A stretch of DNA of 64,000 nt, from the NCBI GenBank assembly GCA_026225945.1, contig JAMJFZ010000199.1, positions 65,884,501 to 65,948,500 of the forward strand, given 5' to 3'. Positions 38,571-47,575 of this stretch are shown in pieces (the stretch's first letter is position 1; each line of letters opens with the position of its first letter). The notes beneath the pieces are model-generated. The model worked only from the letters and a program-made list of their open reading frames with translations. It was not told the origin of the DNA and did no database searches. The translations under genes were made by a program, and so were the position numbers. The stretch comes from Cricetomys ansorgei. Taxonomy: Eukaryota; Chordata; Mammalia; Rodentia; Nesomyidae.

Positions 38571-38692
38571 AAATAAATAGATAAATAAACAAATATTAAA
38601 AAATTAAGAAAGGAAGAAAGAAGGAAAGAAAAAGAAAAAAAGAAAAGAAAAGAAAAGAAAAGAAAAAAAGAAAAGAAAAGAAAAGAAAAGAA
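38566..38692. repeat. (AATA)n-(AAAGA)n microsatellite inside a SINE
   Basis: AATA units (from about 38,566) pass into AAGG/AAAG and then AAAAG units up to about 38,692. Both sides are the same B2-type SINE, so the tract lies inside the SINE body and not at its tail. Confidence 0.93.
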
Positions 38693-38738
38693 ATGTTCTT
38701 AGCCTCTGAGCCAACTCACTATCTCCAAAATTTAGTCA
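38693..38738 (-). mobile_element. B2-type SINE, 5' (tRNA head) part
   Basis: tgttcttagcctctgagccaac, then tcactatctcca, the reversed B2 head that normally follows the agagca box directly. It completes the element starting at 38,378. Confidence 0.85.
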
Positions 38739-38924
38739 TTAACTTTTTTTGTAAAGCTTGGCTGAGTAAAACAGGTGCAAAATTCATTCACAGTGTTAAA
38801 TGTTAAATGCCAATGAATCAGGACTTAACCGTCATCATGGACAGATTAAGGAATTGGATGATAAACCCAGCAATCACAAAAGCTCACTTCTGTGACAGAG
38901 AGTTTAGAAATACAAATTACAGCA

Positions 38925-39130
38925 TTGTCTTTCCAGGGTCAGCAGTTGGAGGCTCTCTACCTCATTGTGGGTGACCTTTCCTTTTAGATCACCCAGGAAG
39001 TGCTGGCCAAATGAGGGGTGGAGTGCAGCCTCTTTAAGAGGTGAGAAGTGAGTTCAGTAGCTACTGTCTTTAACGTTGCCAGCCTTGGGACTGGTGTGAA
39101 GAACCTGAGGAACTATTCCAAACAGGCAGA
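38925..39130. other. GC-richer unique island
   Basis: Less AT-rich than its surroundings and not recognised as a repeat. It contains an ETS-like caggaagt at about 38,995 and a splice-donor-like agaggtgagaag at about 39,039. It could be an old regulatory element or first-exon relic; there is no direct evidence of function. Confidence 0.25.
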
Positions 39131-39884
39131 AGAAAATGTTCATGCAAATGTCTTTTATCGGAGACTATGGTAGATCATAGTTATTTGTCTCCTGGGGGAA
39201 AAATACAGAGACATAGTTCTAGAGAACTGCTATTCTTATGAGGGTATTGATTTTAAAGCTATGCAAAGCCTATAGGCAACAACGATGTTCGTGAGACCAT
39301 GCTTTTACGAATTTTATTTCAAATGTTCGTAGAGAAGCACCAAAGCTGTGGATGGTAAGACTTAGATTATCTGTTGTGAATACCCTTGTGAAAATTTTGA
39401 GGTGGATAGAGAATTTTTTTTTCAACCTCTATTATGTTTTAAGGTAACAAGCATGAGTCATCATGATGTCCATCAGAATTTTGTGTGACTTTAGAACCCA
39501 TACACAAATAATGGACTCACATAAATACTACATAACAGTATTTGGGTCCGTTAAGTATTTGGTGGTGCCTTTTGTAGTGTCCAGATTGCCTACTAAGCCT
39601 GATTATTGTACATATATATCTAAGTGATAGAAGTATCCTTTGAGGTTTTTCAAACTTGAAAAGCCAAAGAATGTATTATATAAGTCAACAGATATTAGAG
39701 CATTGACTGAAAAGAAGCCTGTAAAAGATGACAAAAGATCCAGAATATTTTATCAAAATCAGATCACAGGTCATCATGATTAACAGCCCTTATTTAGCCA
39801 GCATAGTCATGAAAAGACTGTAAAATGCATGTAGAAAACTAATCAGGTGTTGATCATTTAAACTTTATGAAAGCATTTTTTTTC
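39131..39884. other. unrecognised DNA
   Basis: Nothing recognised. Confidence 0.5.
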
Positions 39885-40070
39885 TAATATTCTTTTAAAA
39901 ATTTATTTGTTTTTCTTCTTTCCTACAATACACCTCAGCCCAGCATTTCATCACTCCCCTCCTTCTAGCTCCTTCCCCCTATATTCCCTTCCCTGCACTC
40001 CAACTCTGCTTTTCCGAAAAGAAAAGGCCTCCTAGGGTTACCAATTGAACATGGTATAACTTTTTGTTTT
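39885..40070 (-). mobile_element. L1-related repeat fragment
   Basis: A C-rich stretch with ctagctccttccccc, then ttttccgaaaagaaaaggcctcc and accaattgaacatggtata, resembles a common rodent L1-associated sequence. Short and diverged; direction uncertain. Confidence 0.5.
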
Positions 40071-40179
40071 GTTTTTGTTTTTTTTTAAAAATGAAAATCC
40101 TAACAAAGATAAGACATAAAAGAAAACATCGTTTTTGCTCGTTTGCATTGTTTCATATGTTTATTGTAGTTATTGTTTG

Positions 40180-40318
40180 GTTTTAGCTTTTTGAAATGCA
40201 GCCTCACTATTGGATCTGGCAGACCCCTAATATACCACACCACCAATGCTGGCTCTGAATTTGCAATTCTTCTACCTCAGCCTCTTGAGTGTGCAGATTG
40301 CCAGTATGCATAAGATTT
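40180..40318 (-). mobile_element. PB1/B1-type SINE, diverged
   Basis: tttttgaaatgcagcctcacta, then atgctggctctgaatttgcaa, ctacctcagcctcttgagtg, and attgccagtatgca, in the order of a reversed PB1/B1. Confidence 0.75.
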
Positions 40319-40449
40319 AGTCTTGATAAAGCACTATATATTTGGCATTTTTAGGTGCGTTCCTAAATGATAAACTCACCTAAGTGCGGGTTTTCTCCTT
40401 CTGGAAGCTTATTTAAGTAACCTGGAAGGCAATATTGATTAAAACAACT

Positions 40450-40518
40450 GGGGGAGGGAAAGAGGGAGAGAGGGAGGGGGAGGGCAGAGAGAGAGAGAAA
40501 GGCGGGGGGAGGGGAGGC
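40450..40518 (+). repeat. G-rich polypurine tract
   Basis: Nearly pure purine with at least eight runs of three or more G, including a run of six. It can in principle form G-quadruplex on this strand. Confidence 0.9.
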
Positions 40519-41311
40519 TGTGTTAAACAGGTAGGCATGGAACAGCAGTTAGGAAAGGTGTGGTTCCTAGCAGCAAGAAGGGCATAAAATGTCCACAGCA
40601 TTCATGGAATGATGCACATACATTAAGAGTAGCCAAGTGCACAGCCGGAAGCTTTATTGGCGGAAGACACTGCTCTGAATTCTGAAGCTGCATCTCACAA
40701 GACAGCTGGAAATATAAAGGAAACCAATTTAGAATTCAAATTAGCATAGCCTGTAAATTTTTGCAAGGAGGACCAGGACTGTAAGGGAGAGTTTCATATA
40801 CTGGACTCAACTCTGGTTTGCACTAATACAGTAATGCTTAATTTCTAGAAAAATCTCCCTGTGATTTTCTTTTCAGTGTATTCAACATCATTATGAACAG
40901 TTGTCATTTACAACATTGTCTTTTTTAAACCATATGCAACCATTTTCATAAACCTTGAAAACTGCTAAAGGCTATAGTTTTGCTACACAATTCTTTTTCA
41001 AATGAAAGTTCATTTTCCTCACACACATATAATCAAATATATGCTCTATATATTAAGATATTTTATTTTAGACACTTTGATATCTAGGGAGGAAAAACCC
41101 TAGAAAGTGACCTGTTGTAAATTGTTTTCCATAGACTGATATATTACAGATAAATATAACTATTTATGTAAACATGATTTCCCTCAGTTAACAATTAGTG
41201 TTTTTGCATTTAACAATGAGTATATTATATTCAATTTCACATAGCAAATGTTTAAAAAAATGACTTCATAACATTGCAAATGTTTATTCTTTATTAATTT
41301 AACTTATTTAT
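40519..41311. other. unrecognised DNA
   Basis: Nothing recognised. Confidence 0.5.
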
Positions 41312-41517
41312 TGTGGATCAGCTCCATAATCAAGACATACAGAATCACTATGAAAACACATCTTTGGGGGTGTCTGTGAGTATGTTCCCAGAAAGTTCTA
41401 ACTGAGCTGGGCAGAACCACAATGTTGGTAGAACCATTTGGTGACTTACATCCCGGATTAAATAAGAATGAGAAAGCTCATTGTGTATTAAAATTCCTCC
41501 CTCTCTCTCTCTCCCTC

Positions 41518-41557
<40 letters not shown>

Positions 41558-41730
41558 TTGTGTCTTTCTCTCTCACAACATATTATGACAAGCTGTCTAA
41601 TGCTACCTTTATTTTTCTTACCATGATTGACTGTACCCTCAAATTGTGATGAAAAAACAATCCTGCCCTTCTTTAAATTGCTTTTTTCCCCATTGTTTTG
41701 TCAAGCAATGAGTAAAATTAACTAATACAG
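41312..41730 (+). mobile_element. MTE-like MaLR solo LTR
   Basis: Seen in order: tcaagacatacagaatcac, gggggtgtctgtgagtatgt, ccagaaagttctaactgag, aatgctacc...cttaccatgattgactgtaccctcaaa, ctttaaattgctttt, and a terminal aattaactaatacag. This is an almost complete MTE-like LTR in sense orientation, expanded by an internal (CT)n tract. Confidence 0.85.
41503..41575. repeat. (CT)n microsatellite inside the LTR
   Basis: CT-rich tract with CCTC and TTTC interruptions. It sits where the MTE-like LTR normally has a short tctctctctgcttcc stretch. Confidence 0.92.
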
Positions 41731-42920
41731 AAAATTGTTACCAGGTAGTAAGTGATCATTGCTATGATAAAACAGATAATACATATGATGCTTCAGCATT
41801 TGGGACTGTTTTCTGTGAAGACACTTCAGAAGACTGGAATTCTGAGAGAAACATAGACAGTGGAGCCCTCTCTCATAAAGTTCCACAGGATCACAGACTC
41901 TATCAAGAACTAGTCTAGGAGACATTCATTCTATTATCTAGCAAAGAATTTGATTGTATTCTTCCCATGTCCCTCGAGCTGAGTGAGGCTGAAATCAAAA
42001 CTAATGACTGATTTGGTAGATAAATCTCAAGAGAGAATAATATTCAGGCATACTGGATACTACTCACTGCCTCTGAATAGATCTACAAGAGAAAACAATG
42101 GCAAGAACAAAAAGTGAAATGAAAAATGTGCTAAGGCCAGAAGAAGCTTCAAGTTAAAAACAAGAGGAATATTAAGAAAGGTATGTTTGTCACAGAGATT
42201 ATCATCATTACAGAGAAACCCCAGCTCTGTATTGGGGCAATAGGAAAGGAGTTCTGAAGCCAAGACTCCACCCATCAAATCCTCCAAGTTATAAATGGAC
42301 AAATTCATTTGAAAGGAGAAAACATGAACAGAGAATGCTCTAAAAAAAAAAACTGTTAAGGAAAGTGCTGTTACAGGTTACCTAGTCATACAGGGGCCTT
42401 ATTAGCTGTAGTACAAAGGGGACAGGCTAGATCTTGAGTTGGTGATAGAACTTGGCCCCATTGTTCACATAGTATTGAAAGCATGAAAGCTGTGCAAAAG
42501 TAAAGTGTCATTGGGAGTTGAATAAAGGTTTCATGTGGCTTCTTAGACCAGGAAGTATGTGGCAGGGTTTGATTCCTCACAAGTGAGCCCAGAAGGACAC
42601 CATGTGAAGTTATCAAGGGGAAGCCTAAGTGACAGTATAGAACACTGGAGGTGTTTTGGAGGTGTCAGTTTTTGGAGACAGAAGTCAGGAAAAGGTAGGT
42701 GAATGAAGTACAGACAGCAGAGAACAAGGGATTTTTGTACTATGGTTGGACAACCTGAGATGGAAGATCCATCAAAGATACTGCTAGATGATAGCATCAT
42801 GAGCCTTAGAGGTAGGGTATAGAGCTGTAAGATTTGGTGTTTGTTCTGCTAAATTTTGATCTTGGTTTCAGATCTGATCTTTCCTTATTGTATCCACCTC
42901 TATTCTTGTATTTTGAAACA
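41731..42920. other. unrecognised DNA
   Basis: Three small minus frames (42,060-42,308; 42,386-42,616; 42,543-42,800) lack recognisable features. An A run is at about 42,342. Confidence 0.5.
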
Positions 42921-43135
42921 GAAATATTTATTTCTTTATTTACTTATTTGTTTGTTTGTTTATTTATTTATTTGGTTTTTTGAGACAGGGTTTCTCTGTA
43001 GTAACTTTGGTTGTCCTGGAACTCACTCTGTAGATCAGGCTGGCCTTGAACTTAGAGCAATCTGCCTGCCTCTGCCTCCCGAGTGCTGGGATTAAAGGCA
43101 TACACCACCAGCACCTGGCATGGAAGTATTTATTT
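42921..43135 (-). mobile_element. B1 SINE with tail and target duplications
   Basis: Full-length reversed B1 body at 42,974-43,119: ttttttgagacagggtttctc, cctggaactcactctgtag, caggctggccttgaactta, cctgcctctgcctcccgagtg, and ctgggattaaaggcatac. The (TTTA)n/(TTTG)n run at 42,934-42,973 is its tail. A 13-base duplication with one mismatch flanks it (gaaatatttattt at 42,921 and gaagtatttattt at 43,123). Low divergence suggests a fairly recent insertion. Confidence 0.97.
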
Positions 43136-43149
43136 TATTATATTTCATA

Positions 43150-43340
43150 TCAGAAACACTAGTTTTTTTAAAAAAATAATACTATTGAGAATTTCATAAA
43201 TGGATGTAACACCTTATGATCAAATCTACCTCTCATTCCCTGCCTATACCAACAGCTCCTCTCTTCTCTCCCAAATTCACAGATGCACCACCCCTCTTTC
43301 CACAGAGTTCACTTACCACTGCCTTTGTTTTTTATGGATG
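43150..43340 (-). mobile_element. L1 3' UTR end fragment
   Basis: Reversed L1 tail: tattgagaatttcataaatgg, ttatgatcaaatctacctctc, then a C-rich stretch with caacagctcctctc and ccacccctctttcc. Confidence 0.7.
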
Positions 43341-43344
43341 TAGA

Positions 43345-44510
43345 ACCATCAGCTAATTTTACAGGGACTGATAAATAAGAGATCTCCTTAAGGGCCCTAG
43401 TAGGAAAACTTGGATCTTGCTGGGAAGGGGGAAATAGAACAGATGCTGCAGGTAGGCTTCAGCAGGATGGGAATGTGAACAGCAGGGACCAGGTAGGGGG
43501 AGAGATTGAGGGAGAGAATATAGGGAGAGTAATTGGAGGACATTTAAGGGTGATCTGGGGACCTAGTGCAGTGGAAAGTCCCTGGAATCTGTGAGGGTGA
43601 CCCTAGTGAGGAACCACAGTAATGGTGGATAGGGAGCCTGAACAAGACATCTCCTGTAACCAGGCAAGGTTTTCAGTGATGGGACTGGGTCACCAACCCA
43701 GCAACAAAACCTTAAACCTATAAACAATCCTGCCTGTGGGCAGGATCTGCTGGATCAATAAAAAGGCAGAACTCCATGCCAAAGGACACAGCCCATGTCC
43801 AACATTGCAGAGCTAGCCAGGAAACCGACACTGGATAGCCCAGAGATGATTCATAATGATATTATGCTATGGTTGGAGATCAATGCCTAGCCCAGTTATC
43901 ATAAGAGAGGCTCCCATTGGCAGCTGAGGGGAGCCAATGCAAAGAACCAGTGTCAAACATCCTGTAGAGCTCAGAGGACCCCTGAAGAAGAGGGGAGTGG
44001 AGATTGTGGGGATGAGAGGTAATCAAGGACATCAGGAGAACAAGCCCTATGGAGTCAATTGACCAGCACTCTTGAGTGTTCACAGAGATTGAAGCAGCAG
44101 ACACGGAGCCTGAATGGTTTCCTACATATATCTTATGGTTGTCTGAATTGGTGTTCTTGAAGAACTTCTTGATGTTAGAGTGTGTGTGTATGTGTGTGTG
44201 TGGGGAGGGATCCTTTGACCCTTTTACCTGCCCTTGGGACCATTTTCCTCCTATTGCATTGCCTTGTCCATCCTTGATGAGGGGCTTATGCCTGTCCTTG
44301 TTCCAACTTGTTATGCCCTATTTGAGTGGTAGTGCTGGGAGGCCTGTACTTTTCTAAGAGAACGAAAGGGATAGGGTAGGGGTGAATCTGGGGAAACGGG
44401 GGCATGGGAGGGATGGAGGGAAGGGAGAATGGGAGGGGTCAGGATGTATTATACAAAAGAAGGAAAATAAATTATAATAATAAAATCATAAATAAAATTT
44501 GAAATATCAA
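43345..44510 (+). mobile_element. Lx-type L1 3' UTR
   Basis: Sense Lx-type 3' UTR, 5'-truncated within the UTR. Phrases: gcaggtaggcttcagcagg, gtgatctggggacctag, tctgtgagggtgaccc, atctcctgtaaccaggcaagg, gggactgggtcaccaaccc, ccagcac..., and gattgaagcagcaga. It ends with a GGGA-rich purine block at 44,360-44,440 and an A-rich tail. It resembles the 3' UTR at 30,986-32,730. Confidence 0.85.
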
Positions 44511-44714
44511 ATAAAAATGAAATAGAGAGGTCTCCTTAACTCAGAAAAGACAATAAACTTTTTAATGGTATTGGGACTTCTAAAACTATAGAGACTTTTA
44601 TAAATTGGCTAAACACATTTTGCATTATACAATGAAAATGACACTTTAAGGACCAGGGTTAAAATATTATAAAATGACATGATAGTGGCAGATAATTAAC
44701 CAGGCATTTAATTG

Positions 44715-45055
44715 TGATGGTTCATCATCACTGTCAAATTGAAGATATGGACAAAGACTCACCATTGAAACACATCTGTGTTAGTGTTTCCAGAATGGTT
44801 TACCTAAGCTTAGAAAAGCAATCCTGACTGTTGACCATACATACATAGCTGGGGTCCCAGAGTGGATAGAATTGAAAATCAATCTGAGAACCCTCTCTGT
44901 GCTTCTTAGATGTACACACAATGTGACAGGCTGCCTCGTATTTCTCAAGCTTTGGCTTCTCCATCAGGAAATATTAGATCTTTCAACTGTGAGCTGAAAA
45001 TACTCTTCTCTCGTTTGAGCAATTACATTGCTGGTTATGATACTCAGGAAGCAGA
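44715..45055 (+). mobile_element. MTE-like MaLR solo LTR
   Basis: Starts tgatggttcatcatcactgtc, then tgttagtgtttccagaatgg, tagctggggtcccagag, acacacaatgtgacaggctgcctc, and tttcaactgtgagctgaaaat, to a diverged end. Same family type as 41,312-41,730. Confidence 0.8.
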
Positions 45056-45384
45056 TGGTGAGGCATTGCATTGTCAGTTGCACAGTTGCTTTCTATTTCC
45101 ATGATCTAACTATTTAATACAGTTAAATTTATTTTTGTGTCATATTTCATGCTAACAATGTTGATAATGTATTTGCTTTGATTAAACCAGCATTACATTA
45201 GTCTTATTTACAAAAGAGTGACTGAAATATAAGCTCTTTTGTTCCGAGGCTTGATACACATTTTCCAACCATGGCACTTTAAGACCTACCATTAATTGAG
45301 TGTTAATATGATTCTATTTGTCAACAATACACCCAAGTATTTAATGCTAAAAATTATACAGAAAATACTATTTTTACTTTGCAA
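45056..45384. other. unrecognised DNA
   Basis: AT-rich, nothing recognised. Confidence 0.45.
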
Positions 45385-45486
45385 ATATTAAAACTTGACT
45401 ATTCAGAGTAGCTATGAACACAGATATTCAAGTGTGTTTGTAGGACAGCATAGAATCTTTTGGGTGTAGGCCAAGAAGTGGTATAT

Positions 45487-45811
45487 TGTCACGCCCGCCT
45501 TGACCAGCAAGTAAGACGCCACAACCGGATTCTTCTCAACACCTTTATTGTGAGGAGCACTTCATCATGATGCGGGAGGACCCCAAGCCCCAAGAGCAAG
45601 CTGCTTATATACACTGCAGGAATCGTGGTTCCTAATGATAGGCTACCTCTGCAACACCTCATTTGCATATCCGCTTTTGCGGGTTTGTTACGGGTGTGTT
45701 ACCAAGAGCCAAGCTGTTCTCAACTGTAGCGCATGCGCAAAGCTGTTGTTTACTACTAAGCCGTCCGGAAGCCGGCGCCATCTTAGCATTGTGCTGGATT
45801 GGCGTCCTACA
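45487..45811 (-). mobile_element. IAP-like ERV2/ERVK solo LTR with 6-base target duplication
   Basis: A 325-base LTR: tgt...aca ends (on the minus strand tgtaggacgcc to gggcgtgaca), flanked by perfect gtatat copies at 45,481-45,486 and 45,812-45,817. In the LTR direction it has an aagatggcgcc motif (YY1-like), a palindromic gcgcatgcgc (NRF1-like, 45,729-45,738), an atgcaaat octamer (45,661-45,668), a tatataagc TATA box (about 45,603-45,611), and an AATAAA signal (45,544-45,549). The U5 end (gaagaatccggttgtggcg, then gctggtcaaggcgggcgtg) resembles the IAP U5. The window's CpG-rich sequence is concentrated here. It has no coding capacity. The retroviral interior is absent, so it is a solo LTR. 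Confidence 0.92.
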
Positions 45812-46363
45812 GTATATATTAGGCAGATAGCAGTTCTATTTCTAGTTTTTTTGAGTCATCTCCAGATAAGTTTCCAAAGTGGCTGCACTAGTTTATACCC
45901 TACCAACAGTGCATATGAGTTCCCCCTTGCAAAATCTATGCTTGCACTTGTATTTCTTATTATGGTTATTCTGACTGGGATGAGATGGAATCTTAAAGAA
46001 GTTCGAATTCACATGTCCTTGATGGCTAAGGGACAATTCAAAAACTATTCCTGAATCATCTGTATTTCTTTTGAGAAATTTATGTTGGGTTCCACAGTCC
46101 ATTGGGTTGTTTTCTGAATGTATAATTTTCTGAGTTCTTTGTATATGCTAGGAACTAATCCTTGTCAGATGGATAGCTGCCAATGATTTTCTCCCATTTC
46201 TTTTCTCCCAAACTAAGATTTGCATCTTAGTTCATTTCACCACTTCCTTTGTCATACAAAAGCCAATCTTATGATATCCCCCTTTGTCTATTGCTTATCT
46301 CATTATCTGTGATACCTAAGTATTGGAATTCCTTATCTGCATATATAAGGTGAAGTATATTTA

Positions 46364-46775
46364 TGTCTCAGTTAGGGTTTCTATTGCTGTAATGAAATAT
46401 GACCAAACAACTTGTAGAGAAAAGGTTTTACTTGGCTTATATTTTCATATTCTTCTTAATCATTAAAGGAAGTCAGGAGAGGAACTGAAATACAGCAGGA
46501 ATCTAGAGGCAGGAGTTGATTCAGAGGCCATGGAAAGGTACTGCTAATGTCCTTACTCCTTATGGTTTGGTGAATATGCTTTCTTATGGAAACCAGGGCA
46601 ACCAGCACAAGGATGACATCATCTACAAGGGGCACCCACATCATTCACTAATTAGGAAAAAACATCCTACAGGCTTGCCTATAGTCTGGTCTTACAGAAG
46701 CATTTCCTCAGTTGAGGTTCCCTCCCCTCAGATAACTTCAGTTTATGTCAAGATGATCTACAAGTAGCCAGCACA
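46364..46775 (-). mobile_element. MT-type MaLR solo LTR
   Basis: A 412-base LTR with + strand start tgtctcagttagggtttct and end tagccagcaca. Between are ctgtaatgaaatatgacc, gtagagaaaaggttt, aaggaagtcaggagaggaac, tagaggcaggagttgattcag, tgctttcttatggaaaccagg, and cctcagttgaggttccctcc. The flanks are attta (46,359-46,363) and attca (46,776-46,780), a 5-base duplication with one mismatch. It is inserted in the antisense L1. Confidence 0.9.
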
Positions 46776-47094
46776 ATTCACTTGACCTTCTTGGAGTTTA
46801 GTTTTGTACATAAAGAGAGATAAGAATCAGTTTCATTTTTTGGGGGCTGTTGAAATTCATTTTTCTTGGCATCATTTTTGAAGATATTGTCTGATTTCTA
46901 ATGCATATATTTGGCATATTTGTCAAGGATCAGTTAAATGTAGTTGTGAGGACTTGTATCTTGGTCCTCAATTCTATTTTTTTTTTGTTTACATGTCTGT
47001 TTTGTTCCAGACCATGCTGTTTTAATTAATATGTCTCTGCAGTATAATTTGAAATCATTAAAAAATTAAGTTACATCAATAGGAAGAAATGTCT

Positions 47095-47222
47095 ACTGGA
47101 TGCTACTATGAGTACCTATAAATCCAGTACTCAGAATACTGAGGCAGAAGGATCCTTAGCTTGAAAGCAGCCTGGGATACATAGGCTGACATTGTCCCAA
47201 AGAGGAGTAAAAGAAATTTGGG
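47095..47222 (+). mobile_element. PB1-type SINE
   Basis: Sense, old 7SL-derived monomer: tacctataaatccagtactc, aatactgaggcagaaggat, gcttgaaagcagcctgggatac, then ttgtcccaaagagg and a short A-rich end. Confidence 0.8.
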
Positions 47223-47364
47223 CTCATTATTTTATATTTTTAACAATATTGGGTATATTTTATTTATTCATGCTCACATATATTTAAAGTAATTATATAT
47301 TTGTAAATATATGTTTAATGTCTGAGATGGAATAATAACAAATATTTGCTATATACAAATATGT

Positions 47365-47417
47365 GGATGTGAAAAAAAATATATATATACCCAAACCCAC
47401 ATATATACATGTCTGTG

Positions 47418-47455
<38 letters not shown>

Positions 47456-47502
47456 TATATATACACACATATATATTATATAAATACATACATACATACA
47501 TG

Positions 47503-47575
<73 letters not shown>
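47365..47575. repeat. compound (TA)/(CA)/(CATA) microsatellite
   Basis: Two (CA)n blocks (about 47,419-47,449 and 47,504-47,542) are separated by TA and CATA units, followed by (TA)n to about 47,573. Overlapping frames on both strands (Thr/His/Ile/Tyr or Cys/Val) are artefacts. Confidence 0.97.

Larger units (their letters stand above)
45385..47060 (-). pseudogene. antisense L1 ORF2 remnant hosting two LTR insertions
   Basis: Reversed L1 ORF2 sequence in three pieces: 45,385-45,486, 45,812-46,363 and 46,776-47,060. Landmarks: gagtagctatgaacacag, ttgggtgtaggcc, ccaaagtggctgcactag, ctaccaacagtgca, attctgactgggatgagatgg, gagttctttgtatatgcta, tcagatggatagctgcc, then catcatttttgaagatattgtctg, caaggatcag, and gaccatgctgtttt. 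The pieces follow consecutive L1 order, so the LTRs split one element. No ORF2 frame remains. Confidence 0.88.

Noticed and set aside
45635..46054. 139-codon plus-strand frame
   Set aside because: It crosses from the antisense ERVK LTR into the antisense L1, so it joins two unrelated repeats on the wrong strand.
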